Source of the DNA: Onthophagus taurus
Lineage: Eukaryota; Arthropoda; Insecta; Coleoptera; Scarabaeidae
Assembly: GCF_036711975.1 (NCBI RefSeq)
Contig: NW_027248940.1
Coordinates: 2,542,001-2,606,000, forward strand
Length of the DNA stretch: 64,000 bases
Reading direction: 5' to 3'
The notes below the pieces were generated by a model. It made no database searches, had not been told where the DNA came from, and saw only the letters and a program-made list of their open reading frames with translations. This document shows positions 13,401 to 25,252 of this stretch, piece after piece; the stretch's first letter is position 1; every line of letters begins with the position of its first letter. The translations under genes and the position numbers were made by a program.

Positions 13401-13900
13401 TAATCGAATTAAATTATCTAATAAAAGTAATTAATTTTTCTCTCAAAACTTTTTTATATAAAATTTTTAAACTCTACACTAGTTTCGAAAGAAGATAACT
13501 TCAGCTTTAATTTGAGACATAAATCGCTTCTTCATTTCCATAAATGAAGAAGTTATGATTTTTTGAAAATTAACTCATTTTTAATCGAATTAAGTTATCT
13601 AATAAAAACAATTAATTTTTTTTTCAAAACTTTTTATATAAAATTTTTAAATACAATACTAGTTTCGAAAGAAGACATCTTCAGGTTTAATTTGAGACAT
13701 AAATCGCTTCTTCTCTTTCAAAAATAAAGAAGTTATGATTTTTTGAAAATTAACCCATTTTAATCGAATTAAGTTATCTAATAAAACTAATACATTTTTT
13801 TTCTCAAAACTTTTTTATATAAAATTTTTAAACTCTATACTAATTTCGAGAGAAGACATCTTCAGCTATAATTTAAGACATTGATAAAGAATTTATGATT
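7480..13900 (-). repeat. Satellite A, right array, inverted relative to the left array
   Basis: The reverse complement of the left-array monomer. The phrase GACATCTTCAGCTTTAATTTG recurs at about 8270, 8450 and 8630 (period 180 bp), roughly 35 monomers. Higher-order structure is clear: a two-monomer unit (about 360 bp) repeats from about 8400 to 9400, and a five-monomer unit of about 901 bp repeats near 10100, 11006 and 11907, marked by the variant GGCTTCTCCACTTTTATAAA. The last monomers (13700-13900) are decayed. Confidence 0.95.
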
Positions 13901-15010
13901 TTTTGAAAATTAAGCATTTCCTATTCAACAATTAATGAGCATCTTTTTTTCAATCATTTTTGATTCAATCGATTAGAAATTAAGGTCACTCATAAAGAAA
14001 AGATTCACCTTTTACATGATAAAATCAGTTTTTAAAGATCACCTTTACTTTTTGAGTTATAATATTTTTAATTTGGGCAAAATTTTTTTGGCAAATTATT
14101 AAAATTAAAACACTTACTTTTGGTGTTGTGATTTGAACGATGCAAACGCTGATTTATCCTATAAAAATGTTGCCCTTCAGAAGGCAGCTAATAACTTAAA
14201 TAATGAATTAATTAGTTGCCAAGTGAAGAACCGCAATGTATAGGCGTCAAGTTTGGAACTATTAAGTCGAAAAACTGCTCTCAAAATCGACATGAGTCTC
14301 ACTATTTATACTCGATATCCTTTTAAAAAGAAAAAAGGCGTGGTGCAACCGCTTTACATCCGGGGGACCCATTTTATCGCATTTTATGGTTTTATCTACA
14401 CCGAACACGCTTTGATTATTTAAACAAAACTATTCGTAATAATTCTCGAATTTAAATTTAATTTTTGACCAAATATAAGTTGGTAACGCTCAACTTGGTG
14501 CTTTCATGCAAAATTACGATAAAAAAACATTTATTTTTTGTCAACATTAAGGTTAACCGCTTATAATTTAGTTTTTGCTCTTATTTGGTGTATAAAACAG
14601 GAAAAGGTCCGATAAAATATTTCAAAACGGAAACGAAACCGCACACACAACAACCGCTGAAGTTCTTATCTCTTCTAGCCACAAAACATGCAGTTTAACG
14701 CTCTCGTTGTGCGTTTTAAAACTTCTTTTCTATTCACAATTTTAATTTTAAAACAATTTAATCCAGCCGTTTTGAGCGCTCAAAATCGACTAAATATGTT
14801 ACGCTTAGTTAATACACATGGTGTTGAGTTTAAACGATGTAAAAAAGGGTTAAAAAAATAAATAAGCTTACATACGAGCGATCCTACATCTGGATGAAAC
14901 GAATAACTTTGAGGACTTGAAGAAACATTTTTAAATTTTTTGCTACATCTTCGAAAAAAAAATTTTTGTGCGAAATTAAAATGATGCGATCAAGTGATAT
15001 AATATATCAT
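13900..15010. other. Non-array DNA between satellites A and B, no recognised gene
   Basis: About 1.1 kb that is neither satellite A nor B, locally less AT-rich (a GGGGGACCC tract near 14360). I find no recognisable protein. The only structured signal is the possible minus-strand promoter and first exon described separately. Confidence 0.6.
14111..14310 (-). promoter_or_regulatory. Possible TATA promoter, first exon and splice donor (minus strand)
   Basis: On the minus strand a TATAAATA box (14310-14303) is followed about 34 nt later by an initiator-like GAGCAGTTTT (A at 14276). After about 159 nt without further signals comes a strong splice donor, AAAA|GTAAGTG, at 14117. This spacing fits an insect TATA-initiator promoter with a mostly non-coding first exon. 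No matching downstream exon is certain: leftward lie satellite A, the receptor on the other strand, and finally the deaminase-like gene. It could also be chance in AT-rich DNA. Confidence 0.3.
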
Positions 15011-15540
15011 ATCACTTTTAGCTTTAATTTGGTATAAAAATCACTATATTTCTTAAAGTTATACTTAAGTTATTTCTTAATTAAAGTAAATTAAAAAAAT
15101 CATGAAAAATCGATTATATTTTTAATTAATTCTTGAATTTATTTCAATTTTTACTGTTTTTGTAATCTTTAAAAATTGGTGAAAAATCGCTTTCTTTTTT
15201 GAAACTCCATGAAACTATCTTAACTAATAAAAGAAAGCGTCATCTTTTTAATAAATAAAACTGTTTTTAAATATCTCGATTAGTTACTAAGAAAAACATT
15301 TTTAACTTGACCCAATTCTTTTGATATTTAGTTTTTACTCAATAATTAAAAAAATCCGTGAAAAATGAATTATTTCGAAAATCTTTTTGGATGTTTTACC
15401 GCAAATAAAGAAAAGAATGTAGTTTCTAGTGGTAAAATCCGCATTAAGGAAGCTTATATAGATCTTGAGATAATAACTTTTCAGTTTATTTCAATTTTTA
15501 TTGTCTGCGAAAAATTCTCTCTTCAGAGAGACTAATGTTT
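15010..15540. repeat. Decayed satellite-like DNA with a 9-bp-arm palindrome
   Basis: The phrase AGCTTTAATTTG followed by ATAAAAATCACT at about 15020 resembles the satellite A core (AGCTTTAATTTG, ATAAATCGCTT), suggesting very old monomers. Just before it lies a palindrome with arms AAGTGATAT and ATATCACTT at about 14992-15017. No gene seen. Confidence 0.45.
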
Positions 15541-18500
15541 TATGTTAGTTTGGTTCATTAGTAATAATTTATATACAAAACATTTCTCTCCATCGCCTTT
15601 TGTTTATGAGTTATAATCGATTTAGTTGCGAAAATCATCAATTCTTGACATTTCGGTGATTTACACTTCTTAATCAAAAATTGATTATAACCAAGGTGTA
15701 TCTGATGATGTTTTATGTTAGCTTGATTCATTACAAACAATTTATATGTAAAACATTTCCCTCCTTCACCTTTAGATTATGAGTTACGATCGATTTAGTT
15801 GTGAAAATCATTAATATTTGACATTTCGGTGATTTACACTTCTTAATCAAAAATTGATTACAATAAAATGGGATCTGGTTATGTTTCATGTTAGTTGGGT
15901 TCATTATAAACAATTCACATGCAAAACATTTCTCTCCATCTCCATTAGTTTCTGCGATAGAATCGATTTAGCTACGAAAATTATCAATTCTTGACATTTC
16001 GGTGATTTACACTTCCTAATCAAAAATTAATTACAACTAAGCTAGGTCTGGTTATTTTTTATGTTAGTTTGGTTCATTAGTAACAATTTATATGCAAAAC
16101 ATTTGTCTCCATCGCCTTTTGTTTATAAGTTACGATCCATTTAGTTGCGAAAATCATCAATTTTTGAGATTTCGGTGATTTACACCTCTTAAACAAAAAT
16201 TGATTACAATTAAGTGAGATCTGGGTTTGTTTTATGTTAGTTCGGTTCATTATAAATAATCTATATGTAAAACATTTTTCTCCATCGCCTTTAGTTTATG
16301 AGTTACAATCGATTTAGTTGCGAAAATCATCAATTTTCAACATTTCAGTGATTTACACTTCTTAATCAAAAATTGATTATAACCAAGGTGTATCTGGTGA
16401 TATTTCATGTTAGCTTGATTTATTACAAACAATTTATATGTAAAACATTTCCCTCGTTCACCTTTAGTTTATGAGTTACGATCGATTTAGTTGCAAAAAT
16501 CATTAATATTTATCATTTCGGTGATTTACACTTCTTAATCAAAAATTGATTACAATAAAGTGGGATCTGGTTATGTTTTATGTTAGTTGGGTTCATTATA
16601 AACAATTTATACACAAAACATTCCTCTCCATCTCCATTAGTTTCTGCGATAGGATCGATTTAGCTACGAAAATTATCAATTCTTGACATTTCGGTGATTT
16701 ACACTTCCTAATCAAAAATTGATTACAACTAAGCTGGGTCTGGTTATTTTTTATGTTAGTTTGGTTCATTAGTAACAATCTATATACAAAACATTTGTCT
16801 CCATCGCCTTTTGTTTATGAGTTACGATCCATTTAGTTGCGAAAATCATCAATTTTTGAGATTTCGGTGATTTACATCTCTTAAACAAAAATTGATTACA
16901 ATTAAGTGGGATCTGGTTTTGTTTTATGTTAGCTTGATTCATTACAAACAATTTATATGTAAAACATTTCCCTCCTTCACCTTTAGTTTATGAGTTACGA
17001 TCGATTTAGTTACGAAAATCATTAATATTTGACATTTTGGTGATTTACACTTCTTAATCAAAAATTGATTATAACCAAGGTGGATCTGATGATGTTTTAT
17101 GTTAGCTTGATTCATTACAAACAATTTATATGCAAAACATTTCCCTCCTTCACCTTTAATTTATGAGTTACGATCGATTTAGTTGCGAAAATCATTAATA
17201 TTTGACATTTCGGTGATTTACACTTCTTCATCAAAAATTGATTACAATAAAGTGGGATCTGGTTATGTTTTATGTTAGTTGGGTTCATTATAAACAATTT
17301 TTATGCACAACATTTTTCTCCATCGCCTTTAGTTTCTGATTTACGATCGATTTAGTTGCGAATATCATCAATTTTTGACATTTCGGTGATTTACAGTTCT
17401 TAATCAAAAATTGATTATAATTAAGCTGGATCTGGTTATGTTTTATGTTAGTTGGGTTCATTATAAACAATCTATATGCAAAGCATTTTTCTCCATCGTC
17501 TTTAATTTACGAGTTACAATCGATTTAGTTACGAAAATCATCAATTCTTGACATTTCGGTGATTTACACTTCTTAATCAAAAATTGATTACCATCAAGTT
17601 GAATATGGATATGTTTTATGTTGTTGGGTTCATTATAAACAATTTATAAGCAATACATTCTTTTCCAGTGCCTCCAGTTTCTGAGTTACTATCGATGTAG
17701 TTACGAAGATCATCAATTCTTGATCAATTCTTGGATCTGGGTATGTTCTATGTTAGTGGGGTTCACTATAAACTATTTATATGCAAAATATTTCTCTCCA
17801 TCGCCTTTAGTTTCTGAGTTACCATCGATTTAATTGCGAAAACTATCAACTTTTGACATTTCAGTGATTTATACTTCTAAATCAAAAGTTGATTACAATT
17901 AAGCTGGGTCTGGTTATGTTTTATGTTAGTTTGGTTCATTATAAACAATTTATATGCAAAACATTTTTCTTCATCGCCTTTGGTTTCTGATTTACGATAG
18001 ATTTAGTTGTGCAAATCATCAATTTTTGACATATCGGTGATTTACACATTTTAATCAAAAATTTATTACTATCAAGTTGAATCTGGTTATGTTTTATGTT
18101 AGCTTAGTTCAATATAAACAATTTATGTGCATAACATTTCTCTCCATCGCCTTTATTTTCTGATTAACGATAAATGCAGTTGCAAAAATCATTTTTGACA
18201 TTTCGGTGATTTACACTTCTCAATCAAAAATTGATTACAACTAAGCTGGATCTGGTTATGTTTTATGTTAGTTGGGTTCATTATCAACAATTTATATGCA
18301 ACACATTTTTCTTCATCGCCTTTAGTTTCTGAGTTACGATCGATTTAGTTGCGAAAACTATCAACTTTTGACATTTCAGTGATTTACACTTCTTAATCAA
18401 AAGTTGATTACAACTAAGCTGGGTCTGGTTATGTTTTATGTTAGTTGGGTTCATTATAAACAATCTATATGCGAAGCATTTTTCTTCATCGCCTTTGGTT

Positions 18501-21500
18501 TTGATTTACGATAGATTTAGTTGTGAAAATCATCAATTTTTGACATATCGGTGATTTCCACGTTTTAATCAAAAATTTATTACTATCAAGTAGAATCTGG
18601 TTATGTTTTATGTTAGCTTGGTTCAATATAAACAATTTATATGTATAACATTTCTCTTTATCGCCTTTACATTCTGATTTACAATCAAAAATTGATTATT
18701 TTTGATTAAGAAGTGATTTACACTTCTTAATCAAAAATTGATTACAACTCAGCTGGATCTAGTTATGTTTTATGTTAGTTTGGTTCATTATAAACAATTT
18801 ATATGCAAAACATTTTTCTCCATCGCCTTTGGTTTCAGAGTACGATCCATTTATGTAGTTGCGAAAATCATCAATTTTTGACATTTTAGTGATTTACACT
18901 TCTTAATCAAAAATTGATTACGACTAAGGTGGATCTCGTTATGTTTTATGTTACTTTGGTTCATTAGTAATAATTTATATGCAAAACATTTCTGTCCAAC
19001 GCCTTTAGTTTCCGAGTTACGATCGATTTAGTTGCAAAAATCATCAATTCTCGACATTTCGGTGATTTACACTTCTTAATCAAAAATTTATTACAACCAA
19101 GCTGTATCTGGTTATGGTTGTTGTTGGTTGAGTTTATTATTATAAATAATTTACATATAAAATACTTCTCTCCATCGCCTTTAGTATCTGAGTTACTTTC
19201 GATATAGTTGCGAAAATCATCAATTCTTGATATTTCGGTGATTTACAATTTTTAATCAAAAATTGATTACAAGTACGCTGGGACTGGTTATGTTTTGTGT
19301 TAGTTTGGTTCATTAGTAACAATTTATATTCGTCGCACTTCTCTCCATCGCCGTTAATTTCAGAGTTACGATCGATTTAGTTGCGAATATCATCAATTCT
19401 TGACATTTCAGTGATTTACACTTCTTAATCAAAAATTGATTACAAGTACGCTGGGACTGGTTATGTTTTGTGTTAGTTTGGTTCATTAGTAACAATTTAT
19501 ATTCGTCGCACTTCTCTCCATCGCCGTTAATTTCAGAGTTACGATCGATTTAGTTGCTAATATCATCAATTTTTGACATTTCGATAATTTACACTTCTTA
19601 ATCAAAATTTTATTACAACCGAGCTGGTTCTGGTTATGTTTTATGTTAGTTGGTTTCATTATAAACAATTCATATGCAAAACATTTCTCTCCATCGCCAT
19701 TAGTTTCAGAGTTGCGATCCATTTAGTTGCAAAAATCACCAATCTTTGACATTTCGGTGATTTACACTTCTTAAGCAAAAATTGATTACAACTAAGCTGG
19801 GTCTGGTTATCTATTATGTTAGCTTGGTTCATTATTAACAATTTACATGCAAAACATTTCTGTCCAACGCCTTTAGTTTCTGAGTTACGATCGATTTAGT
19901 TCTAAAAATCATCTATTCTTGACATTTCGGTGATTTACGCTTCTTCATCAAAAATTGATTACAATTAAGTGGGATTTGGTTATGTTTTATGTTAGTTAGA
20001 TTCATTTTAAACAATTTACATGCAAAATTTGTCTCCATCGTCTTTAGCTTCTGAGTTACGATCGATTTAGTTGCGAAAATCATTAATATTTGACATTTTG
20101 TTGATTTACACTTCTTAATCAAAAATTGATTATAACCAAGGTAGATCTGGTGATATTTTATGTTAGCTTGGTTCATTACAAACAATTTATATGTGAAACA
20201 TTTCCCTCCTGTACCTTTAGTCTATGAGTTACGGTCAATAATTTAAATCAATAATATGTGACATTTCGGTGATTTACACTTCTTAACCAAAAATTGATTA
20301 TAAGTAAGCTGGATCTGGTTATGTTTTATGTTAGTTGGGTTCATTATAAACAATTTATATGCAAAACATTTTACTCCATTGCCTTTAGTTTATGAGTTAC
20401 GATGGATTTAGTAATAAAAATCATCAATGCTAGACATTTCGGTGATTTACACCACTTAATCAAAAATTGATTACAATTAAGCTACATCTGGTTATGTTTT
20501 ATGTTAGTTAGGTTCATTATTAACAATTTACATGCAAAATATTTGTCTCCATCGCCTTTAGTTTATGAGTTACGATCGATTTAGTTGCGAAAATCTTCAA
20601 TTTTTGATATTTCGGTGATTTACACTTCTTAATCAAAAATTGATTATAATCAAGCTGGATCTGGTTATGTCTTATGATACTTTGATTCATTACAAACAAT
20701 TTATATGCAAAACATTTGTCTCCATCGCCTTTAGTTTATGAGTTACGATCGATTTAGTTGCGAAAATCTTCAATTTTTGACATTTCGGTGATTTACATTT
20801 CTTAATCAAAAATTGATTACAACCAAGCTGGATCTGGTTATGTTTTATGTTACTTAGGTTCATTATAAACAATTTATATCCAAAAAACTTCTCTCCATCG
20901 CCTTTAGTTTATGAGTTACGATTGATTTAGTTGCGAAAATCATCAATTTTTGACATTTCGGTGATTTACACTTCTTAGTCAAAAATTGATTACAACTAAG
21001 CTGGATGTGGTTATGTTTTATGTTACTTAGGTTCATTATAAACAATTTATATCCAAAAAACTTCTCTCCATCGCCTTTAGTTTATGAGTTACGATTGATT
21101 TAGTTGCGAAAATCATCAATTTTTGACATTTCGGTGATTTACACTTCTTAGTCAAAAATTGATTACAACTAAGCTGGATGTGGTTATGTTTTATGTTACT
21201 TAGGTTCATTATAAACAATTTATATCCAAAAAACTTCTCTCCATCGCCTTTAGTTTATGAGTTACGATCGATTTAGTTGCGAAAATCATCAATTTTTGAC
21301 ATTTCGGTGATTTACACTTCTTAGTCAAAAATTGATTACAACTAAGCTGGATGTGGTTATGTTTTATGTTACTTAGGTTCATTATAAACAATTTATATCC
21401 AAAAAACTTCTCTCCATCGCCTTTAGTTTATGAGTTACGATTGATTTAGTTGCGAAAATCATCAATTTTTGACATTTCGGTGATTTACACTTCTTAGTCA

Positions 21501-23940
21501 AAAATTGATTACAACTAAGCTGGATGTGGTTATGTTTTATGTTACTTAGGTTCATTATAAACAATTTATATCCAAAAAACTTCTCTCCATCGCCTTTAGT
21601 TTATGAGTTACGATTGATTTAGTTGCGAAAATCATCAATTTTTGACATTTCGGTGATTTACACTTCTTAGTCAAAAATTGATTACAACTAAGCTGGATGT
21701 GGTTATGTTTTATGTTACTTAGGTTCATTATAAACAATTTATATCCAAAAAACTTCTCTCCATCGCCTTTAGTTTATGAGTTACGATCGATTTAGTTGCG
21801 AAAATCATCAATTTTTGACATTTCGGTGATTTACACTTCTTAATCGAAAATTAATTACAACTAAGCTGGGTCTGGTTATCTATTATTTTAGCTTGGTTCA
21901 TTATTAACAATTTACATGCAAAACATTTGTCTCCATCGCCTTTAGCTTCTAAGTTACGATCGATCTAGTTGCAAAAATTACCAATCTTTGACATTTCGGT
22001 GATTTACACTTCTTAATCAAAAATTGATTATAACCAAGGTAGATCTGGTGATGTTTTATGTTAGCTTGGTTCATTACAAACAATTTATATGTGAAACATT
22101 TCCCTCCTTCACCTTTAGTTTATGAGTTACGATCGATTTAATTGCGAAAATCAATAATATTTGACATTTTGGTGATTTACACTTCTTAATCAAAAATTGA
22201 TTATAAGTAAGCTGGATCTGGTTATGTTTTATGTTAGTTGGTTTCATTATAAACAATTTATATGCAAAACATTTCTCTCCATCGCCGTTAGTTTCAGAGT
22301 TGCGATCCATTTAGTTGCATAAATCACCAATCTTTGACATTTCGGTGATTTACACTTCTTAAACAAAAATTGATTACAACTAAGCTGGGTCTGGTTATCT
22401 ATTATGTTAGCTTGGTTCATTATTAACAATTTACCTGCAAAACATTTGTCTCCATCGTTTTTAGCTTCAGAGTTACGATCGATCTAGTTGCGAAAATCAT
22501 TAATATTTGACATTTCAGTGATTTACACTTCTTAATCAAAAATTGATTATAATCAAGGTAGATCTGGTGATATTTTATGTTAGCTTGGTTCATTACAAAC
22601 AATTTATATGTGAAACATTTCCCTCCTACACCTTTAGTTTATGAGTTACGATCGATTTAGTTGCGAAAATCAATAATATTTGACATTTCGGTGATTTACA
22701 TATCTTGATCAAAAATTGATTATAAGTAAGCTGGATCTGGTTATGTTTTATGTTAGTTGGGTTCATTATAAACAATTTACATGCAAAACATTTTACTCCA
22801 TTGCCTTTAGTTTATGAGTTACGATCGATTTAGTAGTAAAAATCATGATTTCTTGACATTTCGGTGATTTACGCTTCTTAATAAAAAATTGATTACAACT
22901 AAGCTGGGTCCGGTTATCTATTATGCTAGCTTGGTTCATTATTAACAATTTACATGCAAAATATTTGTCTCCATCGCCTTTAGCTTCTGAGTTACGATCG
23001 ATCTAGTTGCGAAAATCATTAATATTTGACATTTCAGTGATTTACACTTCTTAATCAAAAATTGATTATAACCAAGGTAGATCTGGTGATGTTTTATGTT
23101 AGCTTGGTTCATTACAAACAATTTATATGTATAACATTTCCCTCCTTCGCCTTTAGTTTATGAGTTACGATCGATTTAATTGCGAAAATCAATATTTGAC
23201 ATTTTGGTGATTTACACTTCTTAATCAAAAATTGATTATAAGTAAGCTGGATCTGATTATGTTTTATGTTAGTTGGGTTCATTATAAACAATTTATATGC
23301 AAAACATTTCTCTCCATCGCCGTTAGTTTCAGAGTTGCGATCCATTTAGTTACAAAAATCACCAATCTTTGACATTTCGGTGATTTACAATTCTTAATCA
23401 AAAATTGATTACAACTAAGCTGGGTCTGGTTATCTATTATGTTAGCTTGGTTCATTATTAACAATTTACCTGCAAAACATTTGTCTCCATCGTTTTTAGC
23501 TTCTGAGTTACGATCGATCTAGTTGCGAAAATCATTAATATTTGACATTTCAGTGATTTACACTTCTTAATCAAAAATTGATTATAACCAAGGTAGATCT
23601 GGTGATATTTTATGTTAGCTTGGTTCATTACAAACAATTTATATGTGAAACATTTCCCTCCTTCGCCTTTAGTTTATGAGTTACGATCGATTTAATTGCG
23701 AAAATCAATAATATTTGACATTTTGGTGATTTACACGTCTTAATCAAAAATTGATTATAAGTAAGCTGAATCTGGTTATGTTTTATGTTAGTTGGGTTCA
23801 TTATAAACAATTTATATGCAAAACATTTCTCTCCATCGTCTTTAGTTTCAGAGTTGCGATCCATGTGGTTGCAAAAATCACCAATCTTTGACATTTCGGT
23901 GATTTACACTTCTTAATCAAAAATTGATTACAACTAAGCC
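15540..23940 (+). repeat. Satellite B (173-bp monomers), about 48 copies
   Basis: Monomers repeat at exactly 173 bp over long stretches. Common blocks are TTCATTATAAACAATTTATA, CTCCATCGCCTTTAGTTT, GAGTTACGATCGATTTAG, and the near-palindrome AATCAAAAATTGATT once per monomer. Higher-order structure includes a four-monomer period (about 692 bp) at 15.56-17.5 kb, five nearly identical consecutive copies at about 20863-21737, and a six-monomer period (about 1035 bp) at 22.07-23.9 kb. Each monomer happens to contain a 60-codon open frame on the minus strand; because 173 is not a multiple of 3 these cannot read through as one protein. Confidence 0.95.
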
Positions 23941-24520
23941 GCTCGAAAACCAGTTTATTGAAAGTGTACTTACAGTTAACTAAATTACTTAAATCATTAA
24001 TTAAAAATTGGTGATACGGAGAAGTCGCTATATTCCGGAAGCCAGGGAGAAAATGATAGGGGTACCAGAAAACGTGGACGCCCTAAAAATTCTAACACGA
24101 CCCGAATGAAAATGGACGCAAAAACAACGCTGAGAAAGACAAGACGAGAACAATTAATGAAAACAGGTACGCCGAGAACTCTCTTTTCCGATATTCAAAA
24201 CACACAACGAAATACAGACACATACATAGTAATATATGTACTTTTAATAACAAAGAGACTTTAATCTATAATTATATCCAACAGAAAGACATAGAACGGA
24301 CACAAAATAGACAATACAAGAGGTGGATCACTGATACTTGCTAAACCAGCTGTTAACATAAAGAATGACATTTTCACAAAAGCAACCCTTTATGAATAGT
24401 ACCATAATAGTAGGGGATTTCAACTTAAATCCGTCCAAGAAAAAACCAATGCAATCTTTTCTCTCCAACTCGAACTTTGTAAGACATAAAACAAGCCCCA
24501 CATTTATCATAAGTACCAGC
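23940..24520 (+). mobile_element. Broken retroelement relic with AT-hook-like and endonuclease-like fragments
   Basis: Satellite B stops at about 23938. A broken plus-strand frame contains GTRKRGRPKN (AT-hook-like, about 24062-24092), then NTRGGSLILAKPA (about 24316-24355) and IIVGDFNLNPS (about 24405-24438). RGG(S/G) followed by GDFN is typical of the apurinic endonuclease domain of non-LTR retrotransposons. The spacing is shorter than usual and stops intervene, so it is a deleted relic. Family and exact ends are unclear; an endonuclease-bearing Helitron is another possibility. Confidence 0.35.
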
Positions 24521-24529
24521 TAGTAAAGC

Positions 24530-24780
24530 TAAAATACAAATTCAAAAAAAGTTGAGAGTGATGAAGATTGCAGTACAAATAACGATATGGAAGCACGTCG
24601 CAATGTTAGTCTCGTGTTGGTCAAAGAAAATGCAGAAATTGATGAATTGCTAGCTTGTTCGATATGATTATAATTACATCGAATTGTAGAAACGATTCGA
24701 TCTCCAATTATGTTGTAACTACCCATTGCCGATTTTTTATAAAACATACACATAAAATCTAAACATTTAGCAACTTTTTT
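24530..24780. other. Unassigned AT-rich stretch, no supported gene
   Basis: A 45-codon plus-strand open stretch ending near 24668 is visible, but it is short, matches nothing I recognise and lacks supporting signals. It may belong to the adjacent relic. Confidence 0.3.
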
Positions 24781-24797
24781 GACAAGCGAAATGGAGA

Positions 24798-24852
24798 AAA
24801 ATATACAAGAAGTAGGCGATTATCGTTTTTCTTGCGTATTCTTGTATATTTC
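24798..24852. repeat. Inverted repeat (13-bp arms) with hairpin potential
   Basis: AAATATACAAGAA is followed after about 28 bp by its exact reverse complement TTCTTGTATATTT. It could form a stem-loop or mark the edge of a decayed element. Confidence 0.6.
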
Positions 24853-24994
24853 ATTAAATGTCTATAAAGACAAGGTGTTTTTTTTTTATTAAATACTTAG
24901 TTTTTGAAATACAAAAGATCCTCTCCAGATCTTAGCAGTTGATGCAATAACATTAAAGAAAACTACCTTAATTAGCATGACCTTGCGCTATTGA

Positions 24995-25010
24995 ACACTA
25001 GAGGGCGACA
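24995..25010. promoter_or_regulatory. CTCF-like motif upstream of windbeutel
   Basis: ACACTAGAGGGCGACA differs at one position from the CTCF core CCASYAGRKGGC. It lies about 245 bp upstream of the windbeutel ATG, in the interval separating the gene from satellite B and the relic. Binding is inferred from motif alone. Confidence 0.35.
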
Positions 25011-25252
25011 CGTCATATCGATTCAATTTCAACAAAAAGCACCAATTTTAAAACAATCTTTTTTATTTAATTAATAATTATTTAATGCACAATTACATTT
25101 TAGATGATTCACCAAATTGAAATAGAATTAAAGCTTTAAATTAAAGTTTTAACCTCAACAACCAATCATAACCTGCCAAGTTTTGTTTACCTGTCACTTA
25201 ACCTTTCAAAACCGTCAAATTAACCCAAAAAACATCGGAAGCAACCACAAAA

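Noticed and set aside
15558..23894. Dozens of 60-90 codon minus-strand open frames, as if a zinc-finger-like gene family
   Set aside because: They repeat exactly with the 173-bp satellite, overlap each other by 10 bp, cannot join in frame, and have only one CxxxxC. Best explained as satellite sequence.
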